A stretch of DNA of 64,000 bases from Micavibrio sp. Its GTDB lineage: Bacteria; Pseudomonadota; Alphaproteobacteria; Micavibrionales; UBA2020. Under the pieces are notes generated by a model, which ran no database searches, had not been told where the DNA came from, and saw only the letters and a program-made list of their open reading frames with translations. The DNA is taken from assembly GCA_028283745.1 (NCBI GenBank), contig JAPWJZ010000005.1:82886-146885 (forward strand), read 5' to 3'. Position numbers and translations under genes: made by a program. Positions 20,257-30,115 of this stretch are shown here, piece after piece; position 1 is the first letter of the stretch, and each line of letters opens with the position of its first letter.

Positions 20257-22398
20257 TTACTGAAAGCTCTCCGCTTCGGTATCGTCGTCGGCGCCCTCCG
20301 CGCCGACGACATCTTCCCACGCCGCAAAGGGCGTCACCTCGTCAAAGCCCCCTGTCCACGGGCGCTTGCCGCGCCGGGCGGTCACGCTGTCGATGCGCAC
20401 GCCGGCGTTCGTCAAATACAGCGTATGCGTGCCGTTGTGGCGTAAATTATCCCAGTCCAGCACATCGGCAGCGGCGCGGCATTTTTTGGAATCAATCAGC
20501 TCCCCGCTTACCACCAAATCGGCGCCGCAGCCGTCTTTCACCAGTTCGGGAATAAGCACGAACAAAATGCGCTGGCCCTTGGCGGTATAGGCGCAGCCCA
20601 GCGGGTCACAGGAAAGAAAACCTTTCTCGAACATGTCGCCCGGCCAATAGGCCGTGCCGCGGCTGCCTTCCAGTTCCGCCCATTCGCCCGCCACGAAACG
20701 CTCCGCCCGGCGGGAGGATAGCCAGAGCCGCCCGTCCTGCGGCGCACGCACTGCAAAAAGGTCGCCTTTGCCTGCAATCAACACATCTGGCCTTGGCGTT
20801 AATGGTATCAACAGCGCTGCCACAATAATCGGCATAATACCTAAAAACCGCATGCCCCCGCGCCAAATACAAAGCCATAGCCCGCCCAGCGTCATCAACC
20901 CCAGCAGGTATTGCGGCCATATATCCGCCTGGTACATGGCGTTTGGCCAGCTGGCCACTGTCGCCGCAACGTCCATGATAAGGTCAAGGCTGATCTCGGT
21001 AACACGCAGCGGCCATTTTTCCAGCCCCAGCGGCATCAGCACGCAGGCCAGCAGCCCCGCAGGGAATGTAATGAATGACGATACCGGCACCGCAATCAGG
21101 TTTGCCACCAGCCCGCCAATCAGCGACAGGCGTGAAAAATTGAACAGCGAGTACGGCGCGGTGGACAGGCTGGCGACAAGCGTGGAGAGAAAACAGCCGA
21201 TAAGGTATAGCGCATAACGCTTCGGCCATGTCGCCTCCAGCAACTGGCGGCTCCACCAGTCGCGCGTTGCTTCATAAAACGCCACCAGCCCTGCAACCGC
21301 CGCGAAAGACATTTGAAAGCTTGCGCCCATCACGCTTTCCGGCTCGATCAGCAGAATGAAAAACGCGGAAAAAGCCACCAGCCGCAGCGTGAAGGGGTCG
21401 CGGTCCAGCATAATTGCCGCCATGACGACGCAAACGGAAAAAACCGCCCGCTGCGCCGGAATGGGCGCGCCAATCAGCATCATATAAAAAATCGCCATCG
21501 CCATCGCGCCGCCGGCAGCGATTTTTTTGATCGGCCAGCGCAAGGCAATATGCGGGAAAGCTGCCAGCCCCGCGCGGATGACGAAAAAGGCAAAGCCCGC
21601 AATAAGCATAAAATGCGAACCCGAAATGGCCACAAGGTGCGCAATGCCGGAAAGCCGGCAAATCTCCCATACCTTTTCCGGTATTGCGTCATCCTCCCCC
21701 ACCATGAAGGCGGTGATAAGGGCGGCGTTTTCTTTTTTGGCAATGTCTTTTTCAATGTTCCTGCGAATATACTTCCGCAGTTTTTCAAAGAAAAAGCCGC
21801 TGTCGTGCGCCGCCACCACCTGCGCATCACCAATCGCATAGCCGGTTGCGCCAAGCTTCATAAAGTACGCATGCCGCTGAAAATCAAACGCGCCCGGCAA
21901 TACCGGCGGCGACAACGGCAGCAAAATGGCCTTCACCGCAACAATATCCCCCGCTGCAATCGGCGCCGGGTCATTGCCCTTTAAGCGGATGCGCACACGC
22001 TGCGGCATCTTTCCACGCCAGATTTTTCCGGTACGCAGGCTAATATTATCCACCACAATGCGGCGGGCGTTGGGCAGCGTATCCAGCACCACCACCCGGC
22101 CCTCGACCGTGACGGGATAGGTTTTTTCCGACAGTACGGGGGCGGCTACCTGCCATGTGCGCAGTTGCGCCGCCGTAAAACCGACGGCCACCAGCATCAC
22201 ACATACCCACAACCGCACAAAAACGCGGTTGCCGTAAAACGGCGCGCCGCAAATGGCCAGAAACAGCAACAGCAGGCCACCGGCATATAACGGCGGTTCA
22301 AACAGCAACGAAAAATAGCTGATAATCCCCAAGGCTGGCGCCAAGGGCAGCCACAGCACCCAGCGGTCACGCTGGGCGAGGAAGGTTTCAGCCATCAT
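20257..22398 (-). CDS. ComEC/Rec2 family DNA-uptake channel protein
   Basis: The product is about 713 residues (GTG at 22401 or ATG at 22398 or 22395 could start it). It has many membrane helices, an N-terminal OB-like ComEC segment (VTVEGRVVVLDTLPNARRI), and the competence domain with LCRLSG-type IAHLVAISGSHFMLIAGF and AQRAVFSVCVVMAAIM. After the helices a short soluble domain follows with four Cys, but the zinc-binding residues of a metallo-beta-lactamase domain are not evident. ComEC proteins form the inner-membrane channel for single-stranded DNA in natural transformation. No other competence genes are in this window. Confidence 0.88.
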   Translation of the reverse strand: MMAETFLAQRDRWVLWLPLAPALGIISYFSLLFEPPLYAGGLLLLFLAICGAPFYGNRVFVRLWVCVMLVAVGFTAAQLRTWQVAAPVLSEKTYPVTVEGRVVVLDTLPNARRIVVDNISLRTGKIWRGKMPQRVRIRLKGNDPAPIAAGDIVAVKAILLPLSPPVLPGAFDFQRHAYFMKLGATGYAIGDAQVVAAHDSGFFFEKLRKYIRRNIEKDIAKKENAALITAFMVGEDDAIPEKVWEICRLSGIAHLVAISGSHFMLIAGFAFFVIRAGLAAFPHIALRWPIKKIAAGGAMAMAIFYMMLIGAPIPAQRAVFSVCVVMAAIMLDRDPFTLRLVAFSAFFILLIEPESVMGASFQMSFAAVAGLVAFYEATRDWWSRQLLEATWPKRYALYLIGCFLSTLVASLSTAPYSLFNFSRLSLIGGLVANLIAVPVSSFITFPAGLLACVLMPLGLEKWPLRVTEISLDLIMDVAATVASWPNAMYQADIWPQYLLGLMTLGGLWLCIWRGGMRFLGIMPIIVAALLIPLTPRPDVLIAGKGDLFAVRAPQDGRLWLSSRRAERFVAGEWAELEGSRGTAYWPGDMFEKGFLSCDPLGCAYTAKGQRILFVLIPELVKDGCGADLVVSGELIDSKKCRAAADVLDWDNLRHNGTHTLYLTNAGVRIDSVTARRGKRPWTGGFDEVTPFAAWEDVVGAEGADDDTEAESFQ

Positions 22399-22569
22399 CA
22401 CTGCCGGTTTCAGATGCCCTCTCCTACTGGCTTAAAAAGCTATTTTTAAAGCTTTTTTTGCCTGTCCGGTAGCGGTTTCGGGCGGGCGGCTGTCCTGCCT
22501 TGAGTTTCGGGGGCGGAAGGCTTAGGATACTGGCCATAAAACGAACAATTCCAAAGGCCTTGCACAATC

Positions 22570-23979
22570 ATGTCGAAAATCATCACCCGCTTCGCCCCGT
22601 CGCCCACCGGTTATCTGCACATTGGCGGCGCGCGCACGGCCCTGTTTAACTGGCTATACTCGAAGCATGTCGGCGGCACTTTCCTGCTGCGCATCGAGGA
22701 TACCGACCGCGCCCGCTCGACCGATGCTGCGGTGAAGGCGATTTTTAACGGCCTCAACTGGCTTGGCATCGACTGGGATGGGGAGCCGACCTTCCAGTTC
22801 GCCCGCATGGACCGCCACGCCGAAGTCGCGCATGAACTGGTGAAGCAGGACAAAGCCTATCTTTGCTACACGACGCCGGAAGAACTGGAAGAACTGCGCA
22901 ACAAGCATATGGCTTCGCCCACATTCTCCATCACGCAAGTGTTGCGCGAAAGCGCTGAAAAAGCGCGCGCCAATCCGCCCGCAAACAAGCCCGTCGTGCG
23001 CATCAAGGCGCCGACCACTAATAACAACGAAATGATCATCAACGACGTTGTGCAGGGTGAAGTGAAAGTCCCCTACACGCAGCTGGATGACATGATTTTG
23101 CTGCGCTCCGACGGCACGCCGACCTATATGCTTTCCGTCGTCGTCGATGACCACGACATGGGCATCACCCACATTATTCGCGGCGATGACCACCTCACCA
23201 ACGCCTTCCGCCAGCGCATGATTTATGACGCGATGGGCTGGTTTGTGCCAAGCTTCTCGCATATCCCCCTCATCCACGGGCCGGACGGCGCAAAACTGTC
23301 AAAGCGCCACGGCGCGCTTGCCGTTGAGGCCTATGCCGATATGGGCTACCTGCCCGAAGCCATGCGCAACTACCTTCTGCGCCTCGGCTGGGGCCACGGC
23401 GATACCGAGATTATCGACACCGAAAAGGCGATTGAAATTTTCACGCTCGAAGGCATCGGCCAGTCACCCTCGCGCATGGATTTTGCCAAGCTGGCGCACG
23501 TGAACGCGCACTATATGCGCCTTTGCCCGGACGACCGCCTGATTACCCTGCTGTTGCCCTTCATCGAAAAAGAACTGGGCCGCAAGCCGGATGATACCGG
23601 CATCGCCCGCTTGAAAGCAGGGTTGCACGACCTGAAGGAACGCGCGCAAACGCTGGTGGAACTCGCGAAAGTCAGCCTGTTTTACTTCCACGCCCGCCCG
23701 CTGCCGCTGGATGAAAAAGCCGCGCAAGTGCTGGACCAGCCGACCCGCAGCCTGCTGACCGAAATGAAGCAGGCGCTCACAACGCTCGATGATTTCAAGC
23801 ACGATAAAATCGAAGGCGCCTTGAAAGAGTTTTCGGCCAAGAAAGACCTGAAGCTTGGCAAAGTCGCCATGCCGCTCCGCGCCGCCATTACCGGCACCAC
23901 CAACAGCCCCAGCATCTTCCACGTCGCCGAAATCCTCGGCAAGGAAGAGACGCTGGCGCGGTTGTCGGATGTGGCGTAA
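22570..23979 (+). CDS. gltX: Glutamyl-tRNA synthetase
   Basis: This class I synthetase charges tRNA-Glu with glutamate. The 469-residue product has the HIGH-type motif in FAPSPTGYLHIGGARTALFN, the LRIEDTDRARS segment, and KLSKRHGA (KMSKS-type) at about residues 239-246. The C-terminal anticodon-binding domain is present. Some alphaproteobacteria carry two GltX proteins, one charging tRNA-Gln for the amidotransferase route; which kind this is cannot be decided here. It is divergent from comEC with 171 bp between them. Confidence 0.96.
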   Translation: MSKIITRFAPSPTGYLHIGGARTALFNWLYSKHVGGTFLLRIEDTDRARSTDAAVKAIFNGLNWLGIDWDGEPTFQFARMDRHAEVAHELVKQDKAYLCYTTPEELEELRNKHMASPTFSITQVLRESAEKARANPPANKPVVRIKAPTTNNNEMIINDVVQGEVKVPYTQLDDMILLRSDGTPTYMLSVVVDDHDMGITHIIRGDDHLTNAFRQRMIYDAMGWFVPSFSHIPLIHGPDGAKLSKRHGALAVEAYADMGYLPEAMRNYLLRLGWGHGDTEIIDTEKAIEIFTLEGIGQSPSRMDFAKLAHVNAHYMRLCPDDRLITLLLPFIEKELGRKPDDTGIARLKAGLHDLKERAQTLVELAKVSLFYFHARPLPLDEKAAQVLDQPTRSLLTEMKQALTTLDDFKHDKIEGALKEFSAKKDLKLGKVAMPLRAAITGTTNSPSIFHVAEILGKEETLARLSDVA

Positions 23980-24047
23980 CGAAGGCTTAACGTCCTCATA
24001 ACACGCAATAATTTTCATATTGCGTTTGTCGCTGATAATGATTATGA

Positions 24048-24076
24048 CTATAGGTGTATTTCAATTCCCTATAGGT
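24048..24076 (+). repeat. 8-bp direct repeat before the 24082 gene
   Basis: CTATAGGT occurs at 24048-24055 and again at 24069-24076, exactly 21 bp (two helical turns) apart. The second copy overlaps the likely ribosome binding site of the next gene. It may be a regulator site or a chance repeat. Confidence 0.4.
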
Positions 24077-24081
24077 TCATG

Positions 24082-24936
24082 ATGAAACTCAAAGACGTTA
24101 TCGCTGCCCCGTTTAAACTTGAAATCATGGCGCTCCACTATGCGTGGAACGTCAGCATGTTCTTTCTGGTACTGCCGTCGCTGAACAGCGAAACCAGCGG
24201 CAGCCCGAAAAGCGCGCCGCTGAAGGTTTGGGAAGCCGGTCGCGACCTCTACGTCAAAGGCTTCGCGAAATTCCAGGTGGGTCAGATTAAAGCGCTGAGC
24301 AAGCTGGGCCTGCTGGGCGATGAAAACTTCATCGGTAAACGCGTGGACGATTACCTGCACTTCTCGATGGATCGCGACGCAGGCACGCCCAAGTTCATCG
24401 ATAGCGTCATGAAGCTTAATGATTCCGGCGTGGTGTCGGACAGCTGGGCCGCAAGGATAATCGGCAAAGCCGCCCATTCCTCCGACCTTTCCTGCGCCTA
24501 TGACCCGCAGACCAAGAGCTTCAGCGTTTTCCAAACCGTGACGGATGCGCAATACGAAACCATGAACCACACATGGGACAAGATGATCGACTGGGCAGCG
24601 GGAAAGGCAGAGCGTGTTCACACGCTTCAGGGCGACAGCCGCGACCGTCTTGCGCAAGGCATTGCGGATATTTTCCAGGAAACGCCGTTTGGCGAAGCGG
24701 AAAATGACTCCATCTTCGTACCGCACCGCGGGCGGGACAATGGCAGCCTCGCGGTCATTTTCAAAAAAGCCGTCGATGGCACGACGGGAGAAACCTATGC
24801 CGCAAACGCGTTCTGGTCCGGCACGACCTCCAGCCTCGCGACACAGCTGCGCACCCGCCGCATGGAGGAAGCCGATGAAATTGCCAATCATCTGGATGCC
24901 TACGCCGCCCGCGCCAAAAACGCGCCGAAGCTGTAA
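24082..24936 (+). CDS. Hypothetical protein
   Basis: A 284-residue protein (ATG at 24079 or 24082; the second has better spacing to AGG). It has no signal peptide, although residues about 20-32 (WNVSMFFLVLPSL) are hydrophobic. The rest is soluble and helix-rich, with an aromatic motif YDPQTKSFSVFQTVTDAQYE and a C-terminal EEADEIANHLDAYAARA helix. No known family or catalytic motif is recognised. It has its own terminator and lies between gltX and the FadE-type gene without obvious linkage to either. Confidence 0.55.
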   Translation: MKLKDVIAAPFKLEIMALHYAWNVSMFFLVLPSLNSETSGSPKSAPLKVWEAGRDLYVKGFAKFQVGQIKALSKLGLLGDENFIGKRVDDYLHFSMDRDAGTPKFIDSVMKLNDSGVVSDSWAARIIGKAAHSSDLSCAYDPQTKSFSVFQTVTDAQYETMNHTWDKMIDWAAGKAERVHTLQGDSRDRLAQGIADIFQETPFGEAENDSIFVPHRGRDNGSLAVIFKKAVDGTTGETYAANAFWSGTTSSLATQLRTRRMEEADEIANHLDAYAARAKNAPKL

Positions 24937-24960
24937 AACTCGGCATTACTCGACGTCTGA

Positions 24961-24999
24961 AAAAAAATCGCCGCGCCGTTTGTCGCGGCGATTTTTTTT
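24961..24999 (+). terminator. Rho-independent terminator
   Basis: The arms AAAATCGCCGCG and CGCGGCGATTTT surround a short loop and are followed by a T run. It ends the 24082 transcript. The remaining bases up to 25264 hold the fadE control region. Confidence 0.92.
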
Positions 25000-25118
25000 G
25001 AACAGCACGCAACGGAAAATCACTCTCGCGCGTTAGTGAAACTAGCGTCAAAAGCATGTTGCGCCGCCGCATTTTTGCGCAGTCATATCAAACAGCTAGC
25101 GCGGTGTTATGGCTATTT

Positions 25119-25155
25119 ATTAAGCTTTGACATTTCAATCCCAAAGCTTAATTTA
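25119..25155 (+). promoter_or_regulatory. fadE-type promoter overlapped by an 11-bp inverted repeat
   Basis: ATTAAGCTTTG (25119-25129) and CAAAGCTTAAT (25142-25152) form a perfect 11-bp inverted repeat with a 12-nt spacer. TTGACA (25127-25132) and TAATTT (25149-25154, 16-nt spacing) are a plausible -35/-10 pair within it. The repeat is placed where a dimeric repressor would block RNA polymerase. The regulator is not identified. Confidence 0.6.
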
Positions 25156-25264
25156 TTACCAAAGCAAAAACAAAAAACGGCAGTACGAAGGTGTAACGAA
25201 ATACCTGCAGCAATGCGGGTTGAAGTCGAGTCTATCAACTTTTTAATCGAAGGAAGGCTACACA

Positions 25265-27532
25265 ATGGGACTTCGCAGTATGTTTGTTTCGGCATTCAAG
25301 AAAACAATGCCCCCCCTTTCCAGCACGGAAAAAGAAGCACTTGCTTCCGGCACCGTCGGCTGGGACGGCGAGCTGATGAGCGGCCGCCCCGACTGGTCTA
25401 AACTTTTCAAGTACGAAAAAGCCGAACTGAGCAAAGAGGAACAAGCCTTCCTCGATGGCCCGGTCGAAAAGCTTTGCAAAATTCTCGACAACTGGGAAAT
25501 CCAGAAGCAGGACGACCTTCCCGCCGAAGCATGGAAGATGATTAAAGAAGAAGGCTTCATGGGCCTGGAAATTCCGAAGGAATACGGCGGCCACGGTTTT
25601 TCTTCCAAGGCGCATTCCGCCGTCGTCATGAAACTTGCATCGCGCAGCATTACCGCCGCTGTGACCGTTATGGTGCCGAACTCCCTCGGCCCAGCCGAGC
25701 TGATCGGCGAGTACGGCACGCAGGCACAAAAAGACTATTACCTGCCGCGCCTTGCCAACGGCACCGAAGTGCCCTGCTTTGGCCTGACCGCGCCTGACGC
25801 AGGTTCCGATGCCGGCGCGATCCCCGATCGCGGCGTCGTCTGCAAAAACGAAAAAGGCGAGCTTGGCATTAAAATCAACTGGGAAAAGCGCTACATTACG
25901 CTCGGCCCCATCGCCACGCTGATCGGCCTTGCCTTCAAGCTGGAAGACCCGGACAACCTGCTCGGCAAAAACCAGAAGGACATGGGCATTACCGTCGCCC
26001 TCGTGCCGCGCGACCTGCCCGGCATTGAAATCGGCGACCGCCACAAACCGATGGACCTGCCCTTCCACAACGGCCCAAACAAGGGCAAAGACGTTTTCGT
26101 GCCGATCGAGAACATCATCGGCGGTCCGGAACGCGCCGGCCAGGGCTGGCGCATGCTGATGGAGAGCCTTGCTGTTGGCCGCTCCCTCTCCCTGCCCGCT
26201 CTTTCCACGGCGGCAGCGCAGCTGTCCTCCTATGCGACGGGCGCATATTCCCGCACCCGCAAGCAGTTCGGCACCTCGATTTCCAACTTCGAGGGCATTG
26301 AAGAACCGCTGGGCCGCATGGCTGGTCTTACCTACATGATGAACGCTGCGCGCGAAGCGACCCTGCAAATGGTCGATGCCGGCGAACGTCCTGCAATCCC
26401 CTCCGCCATCCTGAAGTACCACCTGACGGAAGGTATGCGCACCATCGTCAACGATGCTATGGACATTCATGGCGGCAAGGCGATTTCCAACGGCCCGAAC
26501 AACGTCTTCTCGACGCTGTATAAAGGCGTGCCGGTGGCAATTACGGTTGAGGGCGCGAACATTATGACCCGCAACCTCATCATCTTCGGTCAGGGCGCCG
26601 TTCGCGCGCACCCCTACGTGCTGAAGGAACTGGATGCGCTGGAAGAGAAAGACCCGAAAAAAGCTTTCTCCCGCCTCACCAAAACCTTGGGCGCGCATAT
26701 CTGGAACACCGTCAAAAGCACGGCGAAATCGATCGTCTATGGCTTTACCGGCGGTCGCGGCAGCCATGTGCCGAAAGGCGTTGATAAGGCGACGGCGAAA
26801 TACTATCGCCAGATCAACCGCATTTCCGCTTCGTTTAACGTCGTTGCCGATGCATCGCTCGCGGTGCTCGGCGGCGGCCTGAAGAAGAAGGAACGCATTT
26901 CGGCCCGCATGGGTGACGTGTACAGCAACATGTACCTGGCCTCGACCGTTCTTTGGTATTACGAAAAAAATGGCCAGCCGAAAGAAGATGCGCCCCTGGT
27001 GCATTGGGCTGTGCAGCACTGCCTGAACAACGCCGAAAAGGCGATGGACCAGGTCTTGCGCAACTACCCCAACAAGGTCGTCGGCACGCTGCTGCGTCCT
27101 GTCGTCTTCCCGACCGGCCGTCACCTCGATGCGCCGTCCGACAAGCTCGACAAGGCAGCGGCAGATACCATCCGCAACCCGGGGGCCGTTCGCGACCGTC
27201 TCACCAAAGGCATCTTCAAGCCGACGGATGAAAAAGACGCGCTCGGCCAGCTGGAAAAAGCTTTCCTCATGACGGTTGAAACCGAACCGCTGGAGAAAAA
27301 GCTGTATCTGGCGCAAAAGTCGAAAGCTATCGAACCTTCGGAAAAACGCAGCGAACTGCTGGCAGCCGCACAGGCCGCCGGCGTGCTGACGGAAGCCGAA
27401 GTGGGCAAGCTGAAACAGGTGGATGCGCTGCGCAGTGCCGCCATCGCCGTGGATGCCTTCCCGCAGGAAAAGCCGCAAGCAGCAGCCGCGGCCGCACCCG
27501 AGAAAAAACCGGTACCCCCGAAAGTCGCCTGA
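25265..27532 (+). CDS. fadE: Acyl-CoA dehydrogenase, FadE type
   Basis: FadE performs the first, FAD-dependent step of fatty acid beta-oxidation. The 755-residue product has the FadE layout: an acyl-CoA dehydrogenase core preceded by a short N-terminal extension and followed by a C-terminal domain of about 280 residues (DUF1974-like) that distinguishes FadE from the 380-residue enzymes. Typical segments are LGLEIPKEYGGHGF-like GLEIPKEYGGHGFS, CFGLTAPDAGSD, RKQFGTSISNFEGI and the active-site region PVAITVEGANIMTRNLIIFG with the catalytic Glu. The tail is Ala/Pro/Lys rich. AAGGAAGG lies 7 nt before the ATG. An inverted repeat covers its promoter. Confidence 0.92.
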   Translation: MGLRSMFVSAFKKTMPPLSSTEKEALASGTVGWDGELMSGRPDWSKLFKYEKAELSKEEQAFLDGPVEKLCKILDNWEIQKQDDLPAEAWKMIKEEGFMGLEIPKEYGGHGFSSKAHSAVVMKLASRSITAAVTVMVPNSLGPAELIGEYGTQAQKDYYLPRLANGTEVPCFGLTAPDAGSDAGAIPDRGVVCKNEKGELGIKINWEKRYITLGPIATLIGLAFKLEDPDNLLGKNQKDMGITVALVPRDLPGIEIGDRHKPMDLPFHNGPNKGKDVFVPIENIIGGPERAGQGWRMLMESLAVGRSLSLPALSTAAAQLSSYATGAYSRTRKQFGTSISNFEGIEEPLGRMAGLTYMMNAAREATLQMVDAGERPAIPSAILKYHLTEGMRTIVNDAMDIHGGKAISNGPNNVFSTLYKGVPVAITVEGANIMTRNLIIFGQGAVRAHPYVLKELDALEEKDPKKAFSRLTKTLGAHIWNTVKSTAKSIVYGFTGGRGSHVPKGVDKATAKYYRQINRISASFNVVADASLAVLGGGLKKKERISARMGDVYSNMYLASTVLWYYEKNGQPKEDAPLVHWAVQHCLNNAEKAMDQVLRNYPNKVVGTLLRPVVFPTGRHLDAPSDKLDKAAADTIRNPGAVRDRLTKGIFKPTDEKDALGQLEKAFLMTVETEPLEKKLYLAQKSKAIEPSEKRSELLAAAQAAGVLTEAEVGKLKQVDALRSAAIAVDAFPQEKPQAAAAAAPEKKPVPPKVA

Positions 27533-27562
27533 TAGCGGCCTCCCAGTACCGTAATCATAACG

Positions 27563-27600
27563 AGAACGCCGCGGTTTCAAACCCGCGGCGTTCTTCTTTT
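27563..27600 (+). terminator. Rho-independent terminator after fadE
   Basis: The arms AGAACGCCGCGG (27563-27574) and CCGCGGCGTTCT (27583-27594) form a 12-bp stem followed by a T-rich tail. Confidence 0.9.
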
Positions 27601-27663
27601 GCAACAGTGTTTAAAACCCTGGGATATTTCGAAAAATCACTGTTGCAATGCGTCATTAGCGCA

Positions 27664-27692
27664 TTGAAATTACGCCGGTCGTCACCTATTAT
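27664..27692 (+). promoter_or_regulatory. gltA promoter
   Basis: TTGAAA (27664-27669), a 17-nt spacer and TATTAT (27687-27692) give a good housekeeping promoter with a leader of about 50 nt before the citrate synthase ATG. Confidence 0.7.
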
Positions 27693-27751
27693 TAACCTCA
27701 TGAAATTACACTGCACTGAACTGCAGGCTCAAAACACCACAGGGGAATAAA

Positions 27752-29062
27752 ATGGGCAACGCGCCGCAAATTAAAAAAACAGTCACGCTGACCGACAATG
27801 AAACCGGCAAGACGTATGAATTTCCGATCGTCGACGGCTCCGAAGGTCCCCGCGTCATCGACATCCGCAAGCTCTATGCCGAAACCGGTATGTTCACCTA
27901 TGACCCCGGCTTTACTTCTACCGCATCGTGCGAAAGCGGCCTGACGTATATCGACGGCGACCAGGGTATCCTTTTACACCGTGGCTACTCCATTAAAGAC
28001 CTCGCCGAAAAATCGGACTTCCTTGAAGTCTGCCACCTGCTGCTGAACGGCGAACTGCCGAACCCCGCGCAGAAAAAAGAATTCAACCACCTCGTCACAA
28101 TGCACACAATGGTGCATGAACAAATGCAGTTCTTCTTCCGCGGTTTCCGCCGCGACAGCCACCCGATGGCTGTGATGGTCGGCTGCGTCGGCGCACTTTC
28201 CGCCTTCTACCATGACTCGCTGAACATTGACGATCCCAAGCAGCGCGAAATTGCCGCCTTCCGCCTGATTGCGAAAGTGCCGACGATTGCGGCGATGGTT
28301 TATAAATACTCCATCGGCCAGCCGTTCATGTACCCGCGCAACGACCTCAGCTATGCCGAAAACTTCCTCTACATGACCTTCGGCGTGCCGAGCGAACCGT
28401 ATAAAATCAACCCCATCCTCGCCCGCGCGATGGACCGCATCTTTATCCTGCACGCGGACCACGAGCAGAACGCGTCGACCTCGACCGTCCGCCTTGCCGG
28501 CTCGTCGCGCGCCAACCCGTTTGCCTGCATTGCATCCGGTATCGCGTCGCTCTGGGGCCCGGCGCACGGCGGCGCCAACGAAGCCGTTCTCGCCATGCTG
28601 AACCAGATCGGCGACAAGAGCCGCATTCCTGAATTCATCGCGCGCTCGAAAGACAAGAACGACAGCTTCCGCCTGATGGGCTTCGGTCACCGCGTTTACA
28701 AAAACTACGACCCCCGCGCCCAGATCATGCGCGACACCTGCTACGAGGTCCTGAAAGAACTCAACATCAAGGACCCGCTGCTGGAACTCGCGATGGAGCT
28801 CGAAAAAATCGCCCTGTCCGACCCCTACTTCATTGAGAAGAAACTCTACCCCAACGTGGACTTCTATTCCGGCATCATCCTGAAGGCCATGGGCTTCCCG
28901 ACGAACATGTTCACCGTGCTGTTCGCCGTCGCCCGTACCGTCGGCTGGATTTCGCAGTGGAACGAGATGATCCAGGAATCCTCGCAGAAAATCGGCCGCC
29001 CGCGCCAGCTCTACACCGGCCCGGTCAACCGCGAATTCATCCCGATGGACAAGCGCAAATAA
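27752..29062 (+). CDS. gltA: Citrate synthase
   Basis: GltA condenses oxaloacetate and acetyl-CoA at the entry of the TCA cycle. The 436-residue length is that of the large Gram-negative (hexameric, often NADH-sensitive) type. The catalytic His residues lie in [12 protein letters not shown] and [15 protein letters not shown] and the catalytic Asp is in the [11 protein letters not shown] segment. An AGGGG site precedes the ATG at 27752. The gene is commonly near gltX in alphaproteobacteria; here fadE and a hypothetical gene lie in between. Confidence 0.97.
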   Translation: MGNAPQIKKTVTLTDNETGKTYEFPIVDGSEGPRVIDIRKLYAETGMFTYDPGFTSTASCESGLTYIDGDQGILLHRGYSIKDLAEKSDFLEVCHLLLNGELPNPAQKKEFNHLVTMHTMVHEQMQFFFRGFRRDSHPMAVMVGCVGALSAFYHDSLNIDDPKQREIAAFRLIAKVPTIAAMVYKYSIGQPFMYPRNDLSYAENFLYMTFGVPSEPYKINPILARAMDRIFILHADHEQNASTSTVRLAGSSRANPFACIASGIASLWGPAHGGANEAVLAMLNQIGDKSRIPEFIARSKDKNDSFRLMGFGHRVYKNYDPRAQIMRDTCYEVLKELNIKDPLLELAMELEKIALSDPYFIEKKLYPNVDFYSGIILKAMGFPTNMFTVLFAVARTVGWISQWNEMIQESSQKIGRPRQLYTGPVNREFIPMDKRK

Positions 29063-29107
29063 GCGCTGTCCTGACGGACGACTTCCGACGTGAGATAAAG
29101 GGGATTT

Positions 29108-30115
29108 TCAGTACCAGACGGATTTCGTCTTGTGTGTCGGCTTTGCGTAAATGCCGGACTCATATCCCCTATTCCAGATGATATGGTCGAGATTGACGGC
29201 TGTTACGGCATGGCCGGCGTCTTCTGCCGCCTTGCGCATCAGCTCTATTCCATGCACGCCGGCGGCGCGGATTTCGGTTTCTTCTTCAGACCCGCGCGGA
29301 ATTTCAATGCCCGCCTCAATCCGGTGCAGAACATCATCGCTATAGGTCACAATGCCATCATGGCGCAGCACGTGCGGCACCATGTTGTCGGCAAAGCATG
29401 TCAGCCGGTCCATGTCGGTGAAGGCGGCTGGCGGCTTACCCTGCAGGGCCAGTTGCATATCCGCCGCCAAAATCTGCGCGCGCTTGTAAAACGGCACTTC
29501 CTGCCCGCGGTAAATAGCCACATCGCGGAACGTCGGCCAATCGGCGACAAGCTCAACCAGCGCTTCAGCCGAATTTCCGGCCGCGGCCAGCAGCTGCATG
29601 ACATCGCCGCTATAGCGGTTCAACATCTGCAGGCCAGTTACCTGCAGGTGATTGGCGAAAAGCGCCATCAGCGCGTCCAGCTGCGGCGCGGCAGACATGG
29701 GAATGGCGAAAACATCGTGGCAGTCAATGGCGGTCACTTCCGCCCATTTCTCCGGCGTGTTCAGGCGGTTTTCGGCAAAGGCTTTTTTTAGCGCGCCCGC
29801 CACCACGGTATATTCAAGCGACACGCCCGCTGCCTGAGCTATGCCGAAGTAGCCGGAGCCGAAATTGACGCTATCAAGCGCCAGCACATAAGCCACCGTT
29901 GCCGCAGGTTCGGCCTGCGACAGGAAGTGATGTTCCGGGTCCAGCGTCGTCACCAGCGGGTATTGCGCCAGCAGCCGCGCGACATAGTCCGGAATATTCT
30001 CGGCGTTAATGGCTACATTTTCCGCCTGCGCCATAACCCACGCCGCCTGCTCCCGCACGGCATCCGCCAGGCGGTGTTGCTTGTTAACCTGTGACTGTGA
30101 GTTCGGCTGCGGCAT
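29108..30115 (-). CDS. Queuosine salvage protein, Qng1 family
   Basis: The 335-residue product matches the Qng1/DUF2419 family, which releases queuine from queuosine 5'-phosphate so that it can be reused for tRNA modification. Visible signatures are ALDSVNFGSGYF near residue 80, VPFYKRAQILAADM, LTCFADNMVPHVLRHDGI and LDHIIWNRGYE near the C-terminus. Its start codon overlaps the stop of the upstream hydrolase by one base (TAATG), so it is the last gene of the four-gene operon that begins with the ABC transporter. A link between the hydrolases and queuosine salvage is not known. Confidence 0.85.
   Translation of the reverse strand: MPQPNSQSQVNKQHRLADAVREQAAWVMAQAENVAINAENIPDYVARLLAQYPLVTTLDPEHHFLSQAEPAATVAYVLALDSVNFGSGYFGIAQAAGVSLEYTVVAGALKKAFAENRLNTPEKWAEVTAIDCHDVFAIPMSAAPQLDALMALFANHLQVTGLQMLNRYSGDVMQLLAAAGNSAEALVELVADWPTFRDVAIYRGQEVPFYKRAQILAADMQLALQGKPPAAFTDMDRLTCFADNMVPHVLRHDGIVTYSDDVLHRIEAGIEIPRGSEEETEIRAAGVHGIELMRKAAEDAGHAVTAVNLDHIIWNRGYESGIYAKPTHKTKSVWY

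Noticed and set aside
25235..27604. 789-codon open frame on the - strand
   Set aside because: It is antisense to the fully recognisable fadE gene and has no start signal or domain; codon bias of GC-rich genes creates such open antisense frames.
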